Source: Thermoanaerobaculaceae bacterium | Lineage (GTDB): Bacteria; Acidobacteriota; UBA4820 | Length of the DNA: 5,170 nucleotides | Direction: 5' to 3' | NCBI GenBank assembly: GCA_012798145.1 | Contig: JAAZNT010000033.1 | Location: 1 to 5,170 of the forward strand | Part shown: one piece after another, positions 1 to 5,170 of the stretch | Layout of the letters: each line of letters opens with the position of its first letter | How positions within the stretch are numbered: the stretch's first letter is position 1 | Made by a program: the position numbers and the translations under genes | The notes under the pieces: generated by a model | What the model saw: only the letters and a program-made list of their open reading frames with translations | Database searches by the model: none | What the model was told of the DNA's origin: nothing

Positions 1-326
1 TATTTGTCAGAAACATTTGTGTCTGAAGAATAAATTTCAAAACTTGCGGCAAGCGTTTTTAATTTTTCTTCTGGTGTTTTTACTAATGTCCCAATGTGAG
101 ATGCGGCAGACTTTGCTGTTTTCAACTGCCTTTCAATAAGGGTGTCTTCAAGGTAATTTTTGCTTATGTTTATAGCCCTTAGAGCGAAAGTAACAAGAGG
201 AACAACGACCATAGCCACTAAAAGCGCAGTTATTAGCCAAAACAGAGAATATCTTTTGGAAACCTTCCCGATTGCTTCACTTCTTTGCTCGTCTCCATTC
301 TTGCCGTTCTTTCTCAATGGCGACAT
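1..326 (-). CDS. N-terminal part of a membrane-anchored sensor protein (partial, runs off the window)
   Basis: The ATG on the minus strand is at 326-324, and 108 codons stay open to the window edge. The first 25 residues are hydrophilic and basic. One strong membrane helix follows at about residues 26-49 (from YSLFW to TFAL). After it comes a helical segment with RAINISKNYLEDTLIERQLK and then KTAKSAASHIG. This order, a short cytoplasmic tail, one helix and a long amphipathic helix entering an extracytoplasmic domain, is typical of Cache-type sensors in histidine kinases, GGDEF proteins and chemoreceptors. The output domain lies outside the window, so the class cannot be decided. The start is supported by a purine-rich ribosome site (GAGGAAAGG, 334-342) seven bases upstream. 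The ATG begins one base after the stop of the peptidase-like gene, which implies translational coupling and operon membership. Confidence 0.75.
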   Translation of the reverse strand, partial: MSPLRKNGKNGDEQRSEAIGKVSKRYSLFWLITALLVAMVVVPLVTFALRAINISKNYLEDTLIERQLKTAKSAASHIGTLVKTPEEKLKTLAASFEIYSSDTNVSDK

Positions 327-327
327 A

Positions 328-825
328 TCAATTCCTTTCCTCAAGAATGCCTTTTGGCTTAACAAAAAACTCTCTTATGCGGTAATATTTTGAAGTTAAA
401 AAAAGAAAGGGCTTAAATTTTATCTTTTTTTTCAATTCAAACCTTTTATATCTTATCTTTTGAAAAGAAGCGATCTTCCTTGCCAATTTTTTTTGTCTCT
501 CTTCCGAGAGGTCAATTTTTCTGCCGTCATTTTTTTCAACCATTAATACCTTTGCCAGAGGTTGATTGAAGGTTTCCCAGTTTCCCGTTCCTTGATTATC
601 GCCAATTTCGTAAAATCTTTCGCCTTCAATTAAAACAACCCTGTGAACATAATCCCTTCCTTCTCTCCTGAAGACAACTATGTCTCCTTCATCAATATTT
701 TCTTTTGTGGCAGAAACAACAACAACACGGTCATTTTCCTCAAGAAACGGTTTCATTGAAAAACCTGAAACATTTATCTTGGTGGGGGTTTTAGACAGAA
801 AAGGAATGAAATTGATCTTTTCCAA
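328..825 (-). CDS. S26/SipW-like serine peptidase homologue without membrane anchor
   Basis: The protein has 165 residues. Near the N-terminus is GFSMKPFL (residues 21-28), matching the G-x-S-M-x-P box of S24/S26 peptidases, so Ser23 is the likely nucleophile. GDIVVFRREG (47-56) leads to YVHRVV (59-64), where His61 takes the place of the usual general-base lysine, as in SipW/ER-type signal peptidases. GDNQG (75-79) matches the conserved GDN box. Unlike true signal peptidase I, it has no N-terminal membrane helix. The C-terminal half (about 105-165) is very basic and of no family I recognise. The start is TTG at 825-823, because no ATG lies upstream of the catalytic box; CGGAG (836-840) sits 10 bases before it. 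It lies between a GAF gene and a sensor gene in a tight operon. Its substrate is unknown, and a self-cleaving LexA-like role is less likely because no DNA-binding domain is visible. Confidence 0.75.
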   Translation of the reverse strand: MEKINFIPFLSKTPTKINVSGFSMKPFLEENDRVVVVSATKENIDEGDIVVFRREGRDYVHRVVLIEGERFYEIGDNQGTGNWETFNQPLAKVLMVEKNDGRKIDLSEERQKKLARKIASFQKIRYKRFELKKKIKFKPFLFLTSKYYRIREFFVKPKGILEERN

Positions 826-840
826 AATGAAATAACTCCG

Positions 841-1377
841 CTAAAAAAATGGGTCAGGTATCATCGCAACGACAATTGGAACAAACTCTTTTGCAATAGC
901 CACAAGTTTTTGTCCGTCATCGGCTGTGAAGTTGGGACCCGCAGTTTCCGCCGTTCTGCCTTTTCTTGAAACTTCAAGAACTCCTATTCCTTTCCCTTCA
1001 TAAATTAAGGGAACTCCTATCATTTTTTGAATCGGGATTCCGCTTGTTTCCAAGCCTTTCACATTCTCAAAAAATTTCAGATGCTTGCTCTCGGCAACTT
1101 TGTTATCAACCTTTCCTTTCAAAGTCTTTAAAACCGACGAGGCGAAAGCGCTCTGGTAATTTGCCGGAAGTGCGGCATTGCTGTCAAAAAGGGGCGAAGG
1201 CCAGATGAACTTCAAAGTTGACTGAGTGGAAGTAAGAAGAAGAATAGCAATTTCGTCTTGTTTTACCTTCAAGGATTCACTGACGAACTTTGAAATTATT
1301 CTTCCCGCTGATTTCAAGGAATCTCTGCTCCTTCCGCTTTCCTTCAAAATATTTTCTAAATCTTCTTTGAGTCCCAT
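841..1377 (-). CDS. Small stand-alone GAF-domain protein
   Basis: This 178-residue cytoplasmic protein consists of little more than one GAF fold. A helical N-terminus (1-35) precedes a first beta strand (DEIAILLLTS, 41-50). The most diagnostic segment is IGVPLIYEGKGIGVLEV (120-136), the paired central strands of GAF domains. It is followed by FTADDGQKLVAIA (150-162), the usual closing helix that often reads as 'F..eD...L..lA'. GAF domains bind small ligands such as cyclic nucleotides, or act as redox and protein-interaction modules. The ligand cannot be read from this sequence, and there are no cysteines. No output domain is attached, so it probably acts by partner binding. The ATG is preceded by AAGGAG (1385-1390) at a spacing of seven bases. 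It is the first gene of the minus-strand operon, divergent from a second GAF gene. Confidence 0.8.
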   Translation of the reverse strand: MGLKEDLENILKESGRSRDSLKSAGRIISKFVSESLKVKQDEIAILLLTSTQSTLKFIWPSPLFDSNAALPANYQSAFASSVLKTLKGKVDNKVAESKHLKFFENVKGLETSGIPIQKMIGVPLIYEGKGIGVLEVSRKGRTAETAGPNFTADDGQKLVAIAKEFVPIVVAMIPDPFF

Positions 1378-1399
1378 CTTCTTTCTCCTTCAAGTTAAC

Positions 1400-1408
1400 A
1401 TTTTAACA
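1400..1408 (-). promoter_or_regulatory. Possible extended -10 element for the minus-strand operon
   Basis: Read on the minus strand, this is TGTTAAAAT: a TG dinucleotide one base before TAAAAT, which matches the TATAAT consensus at five of six positions. No convincing -35 hexamer lies 16-18 bases upstream, but extended -10 promoters can work without one. The predicted transcript would start near 1393 and carry a very short leader that includes the AAGGAG ribosome site. The region is AT-rich, so a chance match is possible. Confidence 0.35.
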
Positions 1409-1435
1409 TATTTTAGTTCCAAATTGGCTTAAAAC

Positions 1436-1464
1436 TTGACAAGGTTTTGCAAAACGGATATTCT
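1436..1464 (+). promoter_or_regulatory. Sigma70-type promoter for the GAF-transglycosylase operon
   Basis: A perfect -35 hexamer TTGACA (1436-1441) is followed after exactly 17 bases by TATTCT (1459-1464), which matches the -10 consensus at four of six positions. Transcription would start near 1471, about 20-35 bases before the two candidate start codons of the downstream gene. No competing promoter was seen ahead of the next two plus-strand genes, so all three are probably transcribed from here. Confidence 0.65.
1444..1455. promoter_or_regulatory. Perfect 12-bp palindrome in the promoter spacer, candidate operator
   Basis: GTTTTGCAAAAC is identical to its reverse complement. It lies wholly between the -35 and -10 hexamers of the plus-strand promoter, centred within half a base of the middle of the spacer. 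A dimeric repressor bound there would block RNA polymerase. No repressor gene is visible in the window, so the regulator is unknown, and a short AT-rich palindrome can also arise by chance. Confidence 0.45.
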
Positions 1465-1491
1465 TTAACTTGGGTGAAGTAAAGAAGATTT

Positions 1492-2739
1492 ATGAAAGGG
1501 AGAGAAATGAGTTACAAAGAAATAATTGAAGAAAAACTTAGCGGATCGTTAAAAGAACTGGAAAACTCCTTGCTGAACCTAAAAGAAGAGCTTGGTAAGA
1601 TAGCCTCTATGGTTCCACAACCTCCCGATGTTTCCACTCTTTCCAGAGAGATTGAGGAAGCCATTCCTGAGCCCGCTCCGCAGGTAGTTGTCAAAGAAGT
1701 GGAAACTACCAAGGAGGCGGCCCCAAGAGGTATAGCGCTGAACAACAAACTTCTTTACTACATAGGAAAGCTTGAGTATTGTTCCAATCAGGCGGAAGTT
1801 TTGAAAGAAATGCTTGAATTTCTAAAAGATTACGCCTCCCGTTGCTTTGTTTGCATAGTTAAAGAAAATGGCGCCAAAGTTTGGAACCATTTTGGGTGTG
1901 AGAATTTGAAGATTCAATCTTTAACCATTGATATTTCAAAAGACCCTCTCTTAAAAAGTTTATTGGCAAACAGAAGCAGATTGATTCTTGATAACAGCGT
2001 GCCTGATTTCATTCCGGTCAAAGACGAGCCTAAAAGATGCCTTATATCTCCCCTTCTTCTTAAAGGCAAAGTTGCTGCTTTTGTTTACGCAGATTCGGGA
2101 AGCGATGGAATTCTTGACCATTATTCAATTGATATTCTTATTAAGACGGCATCTCTTGTTCTTGATTTAATGCCTCTGCGTCCCAAAAGAGACCCTCTGC
2201 CGCCCACCCTTGAGGAAATCGGGATAATTACAAAAGGAGAGGAAAAATCTGCTTCCCCATCGGAAGAATTATTTGTTGAATCAGGAGAATACGCAGAATC
2301 GCCTCTTGAAAGAACCACCCCTTCAAAGCCGCCGGAACTTGAGGAAGTAGAAGCAGTTGAGGAAAGCAAGCCATTCACTCCAGTTGAAGTGGTAGAAGAG
2401 GAGCCTGCCGTTCCAGAAGAGATCAAAGTTGAAGCTCCTCCGCCCCCTCCAAAAGTTGAAGAAGAGGAGCCCGTTCCTCCGGAAGAGATGAAAGAGCATG
2501 AAAGCGCAAAGAGGTTTGCAAGACTGCTTGTTCAGGAAATTGGTTTATACCATCCCGACGAAATTGAAAGGGCTAAACAGGAAAAAAATCTTCTTTCACT
2601 CCTGAGGGACGATATTGAAAAAAGCAGGGAAGCCTATGAACAGAGATACAAGAAGCCGAGCATCAGAAAAAGAGACTATTTCAATAAAGCGCTCATTCAA
2701 TACCTTGCAAACGGCGACCCTTCGGTTTTGGGCAAGTAG
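1492..2739 (+). CDS. GAF-domain protein with acidic/proline linker and charged C-terminal module
   Basis: The product has 415 residues and no signal peptide or membrane helix, so it is cytoplasmic. In order: a heptad-like coiled coil (about 5-40); a short proline-rich spacer; a GAF-like domain (about 84-227, with CLISPLLLKGKVAAFVYAD at 183-201 as the core strands); a strongly acidic, proline-rich linker (about 238-337) holding two imperfect copies of a VEEEP.VPEE-type segment; and a charged helical module (338-415) beginning ESAKRFARLLVQEIGLYH. I believe such an 'ARLLV.EI.LY' tail recurs on regulators of several Gram-negative lineages, but I cannot name a family. Five cysteines (97, 118, 121, 136, 183) fall in the GAF region. 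The start is ambiguous: ATG 1492 gives the longest frame, whereas the in-frame ATG at 1507 has GGGAG four bases upstream. It heads the operon and overlaps the transglycosylase start. Confidence 0.8.
   Translation: MKGREMSYKEIIEEKLSGSLKELENSLLNLKEELGKIASMVPQPPDVSTLSREIEEAIPEPAPQVVVKEVETTKEAAPRGIALNNKLLYYIGKLEYCSNQAEVLKEMLEFLKDYASRCFVCIVKENGAKVWNHFGCENLKIQSLTIDISKDPLLKSLLANRSRLILDNSVPDFIPVKDEPKRCLISPLLLKGKVAAFVYADSGSDGILDHYSIDILIKTASLVLDLMPLRPKRDPLPPTLEEIGIITKGEEKSASPSEELFVESGEYAESPLERTTPSKPPELEEVEAVEESKPFTPVEVVEEEPAVPEEIKVEAPPPPPKVEEEEPVPPEEMKEHESAKRFARLLVQEIGLYHPDEIERAKQEKNLLSLLRDDIEKSREAYEQRYKKPSIRKRDYFNKALIQYLANGDPSVLGK
2392..2493 (+). repeat. Imperfect in-frame duplication in the acidic linker
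   Basis: Residues 301-312 (VEEEPAVPEEIK) and 322-334 (VEEEEPVPPEEMK) are near copies separated by a proline run (VEAPPPPPK). The similarity holds at DNA level, with GAAGAGGAGCC shared. This is the usual mode of growth of low-complexity tethers and probably sets the reach between the GAF domain and the C-terminal module. Confidence 0.55.
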
Positions 2740-4804
2740 TCTTCTTTTAATACTTATTTTTTCTTTTCTTGCCAAACCTGTTGAGAAAGAAATTGATTTA
2801 ATTTCTATTTCGCAGAAGCCTGTCGCTGAAAAAATTGCGGAACTTGAAAGTTTATTGAACCAAAATTCTTCATCAGTTTCGAGGAATTCATTACTACTTC
2901 TTCTTGGAAAAAGTTATATTGAAAACAAGGAATTCCTGAAAGCAGAAAAGGTTCTTTCAGAAAAAGAACTTCTTAATTCAGATTTGGGAGAATACGCCAC
3001 CTATTTTTTGATTTCTGCCAAAACTGCTCAAAACAAGAATTTGTTTTTGGAAGACTTGTGGAGAAAACTTGCCGACGCTGAAGGGGAGCCATCTTTCAGA
3101 AATGAAGCACTAAAAAATCTGTCTGATTACTATTTAAAAATAAAAAATTATCAAAAGGCGGCTGAATCTCTTGACAAATTGGCTGTTGAAGAAAAGGAAA
3201 ATGCAGAATTGATAACAAATTTGGCTCTCTGTTATGCAGAAACCAAAAAGGAGAGCGAGGCGCTTTTCTATGCAAAAAAACTTTATCTACAATATCCGCT
3301 TAACAAAGCAAGCGTTGATTTTTTTAAGCAGTACCCTCTTTTGCTTGGGAAAATGGCGGAAAACTCAAATGAAGAGAAAAAAGAGAGGCTTTTTGTTCTT
3401 GAAAATGTCAAAGGATTTTTCAGTCTTGAAAAAGAGTTGAAAGAGGCGCAAAATTTCCTTAATGATGATGAAAAGACTTTTTTTAACGCTGCAATTCTTT
3501 CTTTTAAAGGCAACAAATTCGAAGCGATCACAAAATATCTCTCGCTTTCTCAAAATTCACCATTATATTCAATTTCTCTTTTAAGAGCGGCACAAAATGT
3601 AAATTCTATTTCCTCAAAAACATTAGAATTGGAGAAAAAAGTTACTTCGCTTCCGGAGTGTTCTGAAAAAGAAAAGTCTTTATCAATTATTTTCAACCTT
3701 TACAAAAAAATGCAATTTGACGATGACACAATAAGGGTTGCAAAAGAACTTCTCAGATTTTCAAATGCAGATGCGTCAGAATTTCTTTTTAAGAAAGCGT
3801 TTGAAAATTATTTGAATGGCAATAAAAAATCGTGTGCAGAGATGTTAAAAGAAATTGCCGCCGCTCTTCCTAAGGACAACGATTATCATCAAGCGGCTCT
3901 CTTTTCCTTAATTAAGATGGATAGACTTTCCAAAGAAGAGAAAGAAGCGGCAAAAAAAGAACTCCTATCTTCTTCAAAATATGGTTATTACGGCTACAAA
4001 CTGAGAAAAGGAGCGCTTCCGAAAATAGAGACAGAAAGCCAATTTCTTCCACCTTACATCCCCAATCCTGTTCCCAGAAGCAGAGTTTACAAATCAAACC
4101 TTCTCCTTGAAAGCGGCTTGACGGATGAAGCTGTATCTGAACTTGAAGCGGTTTTGTCAAAAGATGAGAAGCAGGAAATTCTTTGGCAGATGGCTCTTAC
4201 CGCTTCAAAAGCGATGATTTACCCAAAATCTGTAAGAGCGGTGAGGAAACTTTATCCGGGTGCCTACTCAGAAGAGGGAGACAAAATTCCCTTGCAGGCG
4301 TGGGAAATGCTGTATCCCGTCCCGTATTATGAATATTTTGAAAAAGTGTCTGAAGAAAACAAAATGCCGATTATTCTGCTTTTGTCAATAGCAAGACAGG
4401 AGAGCCTTTTTGATAGAAAGGCAGTGTCAAAAGCAAACGCTATGGGAATTATCCAGCTTATTCCTTCAACTGCAGTGATTGCCGCAAAAAAAGCGGGATT
4501 GCCATTCTCTTCAAAGGAGCAGTTGTTTGATGTGGAATACAACCTGAAAATTGGTTCAACCTACTTTCTTTCTGTTTATGAGAATTTTAACAAAAATCTT
4601 GTTTCTGCTCTCGGAGGTTACAATGCTGGGCCGGGCAATATGAAAAATTGGAGAAACAGGCAGAACAACCCGGCTGATGAGGAACTTTTTATAGAATCAA
4701 TTCCTTTCAAAGAGACAAGAACCTATATTAAAAGAATTCTGAACAATATCAGCGAATATGAAAGAATCTATCCCGAATTGAAAAATAAAGGAGGAAATTT
4801 TTGA
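2705..4804 (+). CDS. slt: Slt70-like lytic murein transglycosylase
   Basis: This enzyme cleaves the MurNAc-GlcNAc bond of peptidoglycan, leaving 1,6-anhydro-MurNAc, in the periplasm. From TTG 2705 it has 699 residues, near the usual Slt70 size. A hydrophobic segment (about 9-23, WASSLLLILIFSFLA) is a signal or anchor. A long helical superhelix follows with TPR-like repeats, clearest at 134-198. A YGYYGYKLRKG linker (426-436) resembles that of Slt70. The SLT domain (about 540-690) shows ARQES with catalytic Glu566, AMGIIQLIPSTA (579-590), GGYNAGPG (637-644) and ETRTYIKRIL (670-679). The start is uncertain. The frame is open upstream: TTG 2615 (GAGGG six bases before) and ATG 2636 (AGGGA five bases before) would overlap the GAF gene by 125 or 104 bases. 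TTG 2705 overlaps it by only 35 and gives a normal signal-like N-terminus, but has no clear ribosome site. Confidence 0.92.
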   Translation: MQTATLRFWASSLLLILIFSFLAKPVEKEIDLISISQKPVAEKIAELESLLNQNSSSVSRNSLLLLLGKSYIENKEFLKAEKVLSEKELLNSDLGEYATYFLISAKTAQNKNLFLEDLWRKLADAEGEPSFRNEALKNLSDYYLKIKNYQKAAESLDKLAVEEKENAELITNLALCYAETKKESEALFYAKKLYLQYPLNKASVDFFKQYPLLLGKMAENSNEEKKERLFVLENVKGFFSLEKELKEAQNFLNDDEKTFFNAAILSFKGNKFEAITKYLSLSQNSPLYSISLLRAAQNVNSISSKTLELEKKVTSLPECSEKEKSLSIIFNLYKKMQFDDDTIRVAKELLRFSNADASEFLFKKAFENYLNGNKKSCAEMLKEIAAALPKDNDYHQAALFSLIKMDRLSKEEKEAAKKELLSSSKYGYYGYKLRKGALPKIETESQFLPPYIPNPVPRSRVYKSNLLLESGLTDEAVSELEAVLSKDEKQEILWQMALTASKAMIYPKSVRAVRKLYPGAYSEEGDKIPLQAWEMLYPVPYYEYFEKVSEENKMPIILLLSIARQESLFDRKAVSKANAMGIIQLIPSTAVIAAKKAGLPFSSKEQLFDVEYNLKIGSTYFLSVYENFNKNLVSALGGYNAGPGNMKNWRNRQNNPADEELFIESIPFKETRTYIKRILNNISEYERIYPELKNKGGNF
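4788..4794 (+). promoter_or_regulatory. Strong ribosome binding site at the transglycosylase/membrane-protein junction
   Basis: AAGGAGG lies inside the last codons of the transglycosylase, 11 bases before ATG 4806. The spacing is longer than usual, and the transglycosylase stop (TGA 4802-4804) lies between site and start, one base before the ATG. A terminating ribosome could re-initiate here, which fixes 4806 as the start of the small gene. Confidence 0.6.
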
Positions 4805-4805
4805 A

Positions 4806-5162
4806 ATGGATGAGATCAAAAATATGCCTACTTTTTTAATTTTCATTACGCTCTTCTGTTTTTTTCTGCCATTTGTTCTACTTGGAGTTATTTTTCTTTT
4901 CAAAAGCGTTTTTGATAAATTTTTAAAAAATCCGAAATTTTTTCTTTTGCTTGGATTATTATCCTCAATTCTCAACTTTATAGGAATGTTAATTAACGAA
5001 ACAATGATCTCAAGGGTAACTTCAGCGATCCTTATCTTTATCTTGGCTCGTTTGGGGAATTTATTTTTATCTCAGATTTGCCAACCCCGCCTTTCAGGAG
5101 AGGGCGGGGTGAGGTTTCCTCAAAACAACGCTGTCACTGCGAGATTACCTTCGAAGTTTTGA
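4806..5162 (+). CDS. Small three-helix membrane protein of unknown function with a repeat-derived tail
   Basis: The 118-residue product matches no family I recognise. It has three hydrophobic segments, at about 8-32, 44-63 and 71-91, and each fits a membrane helix. Short charged stretches separate them (KSVFDKFLKNPK at 33-44, NETMISR at 64-70). It starts one base after the transglycosylase stop behind a strong ribosome site, so it is co-translated with that enzyme and may act with it in the envelope. The last 26 residues (93-118, QPRLSGEGGVRFPQ onward) are unlike the rest: hydrophilic, and encoded by GC-rich palindromic sequence that looks like an intergenic repeat. The original C-terminus was probably near residue 92, and the present stop (TGA 5160-5162) was acquired by read-through into the repeat. 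Confidence is good for the hydrophobic part and low for the tail. Confidence 0.65.
   Translation: MDEIKNMPTFLIFITLFCFFLPFVLLGVIFLFKSVFDKFLKNPKFFLLLGLLSSILNFIGMLINETMISRVTSAILIFILARLGNLFLSQICQPRLSGEGGVRFPQNNAVTARLPSKF
5084..5121. repeat. GC-rich palindromic repeat element with stable hairpin
   Basis: ACCCCGCC (5084-5091) pairs with GGCGGGGT (5103-5110). Three further pairs, two of them G-T, extend the stem inward to a five-base loop at 5095-5099. A small second hairpin, GAGG-TTT-CCTC (5111-5121), follows at once. The local GC content is far above that of the neighbouring genes. The pattern resembles the 'CCTCACCCCGCC...' palindromic repeats scattered between genes in many bacteria. There is no T-run after the stem, so it is not a standard intrinsic terminator in the plus direction, although the hairpin could stall polymerase or protect mRNA ends. 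Confidence 0.6.
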
Positions 5163-5170
5163 TAAGCGAA
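5131..5170. repeat. Possible start of a second dispersed repeat (GTCACTGCGAG type)
   Basis: GTCACTGCGAGATTACCTTC (5133-5152) resembles the 'GTCATTGCGAGATTGCTTCG' repeats found between genes in many bacterial genomes. It contains the palindrome CTTCGAAG (5149-5156). The element would continue past the window edge, and only about 40 bases are visible, so the match is from memory and tentative. Confidence 0.35.

Larger units (their letters stand above)
1378..1491. promoter_or_regulatory. Divergent intergenic control region
   Basis: These 114 bases separate two oppositely directed GAF-protein genes and must hold the promoters of both operons. They contain a good plus-strand sigma70-like promoter, a 12-bp palindrome in its spacer, a weaker extended -10 candidate for the minus strand, and an 8-bp inverted pair CAAGTTAA (1391-1398) and TTAACTTG (1465-1472). 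A further AACTTG occurs at 1433-1438. No terminator-like hairpin with a T-run is present. Confidence 0.7.

Noticed and set aside
160..393. Plus-strand 77-codon reading frame at the left end
   Set aside because: It lies opposite the sensor and peptidase genes, which have ribosome sites and recognisable motifs; its product shows no domain.
328..825. True signal peptidase I (lepB) or a LexA-type repressor
   Set aside because: There is no membrane anchor and a His replaces the base Lys, against lepB; there is no helix-turn-helix region before the serine box, against LexA.
2121..2426. Minus-strand 101-codon frame, rich in Ser, Gly and Thr
   Set aside because: It is the complement of the Glu/Pro-rich linker of the GAF gene; the odd composition follows directly from the opposite strand.
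4697..4975. Minus-strand 92-codon frame across the transglycosylase/membrane-protein junction
   Set aside because: The plus strand here carries a conserved SLT end and a coupled start with a strong ribosome site; the minus frame has no supporting features.
5084..5110. Intrinsic terminator for the plus-strand operon
   Set aside because: The stem is strong, but the following bases are TGAGGTTTCC rather than a T-run, and the element lies within a reading frame, so it was called a repeat instead.
1..5170. CRISPR array, tRNA or rRNA genes, insertion sequence
   Set aside because: No regularly spaced repeats, cloverleaf-like sequence, rRNA-like stretch or transposase motif was found on either strand.

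Overview
This is an AT-rich bacterial segment that is almost entirely coding. It holds two divergent gene sets that share a 114-base control region (1378-1491). No mobile-element genes, RNA genes or CRISPR array were seen. The lytic transglycosylase of Slt70 type and the membrane-anchored sensor suggest a Gram-negative-type envelope. Two of the six genes appear to use TTG starts. The C-terminal module of the long GAF protein resembles tails I associate with Acidobacteriota and deltaproteobacterial-type regulators. That lineage hint is recollection only and weak.

Minus strand, read right to left from 1377: a small stand-alone GAF-domain protein (841-1377); a soluble S26/SipW-like serine peptidase homologue starting at TTG (328-825); and the first 108 residues of a membrane-anchored sensor (1-326, cut by the window edge). 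The gaps are 15 bases and 1 base, so this is a tight operon, and the last two genes are probably translationally coupled.

Plus strand, from 1492: a 415-residue GAF protein with an N-terminal coiled coil, an acidic/proline-rich linker and a charged helical C-terminal module; a large Slt70-like membrane-anchored or exported lytic transglycosylase whose start lies inside the GAF gene; and a small three-helix membrane protein that starts one base after the transglycosylase stop. A good sigma70-type promoter (TTGACA, 17 bases, TATTCT) precedes this set. A perfect 12-bp palindrome fills most of its spacer, which suggests repression by a dimeric regulator.

The right end (about 5084-5170) carries palindromic, GC-rich sequence of the dispersed-repeat kind. 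The reading frame of the small membrane protein runs into it, so its last 26 residues look repeat-derived. Taken together, the locus pairs cytoplasmic small-molecule or redox sensing (two GAF proteins) with envelope functions (transglycosylase, membrane protein, peptidase, sensor). The functional link is inference from gene order only.
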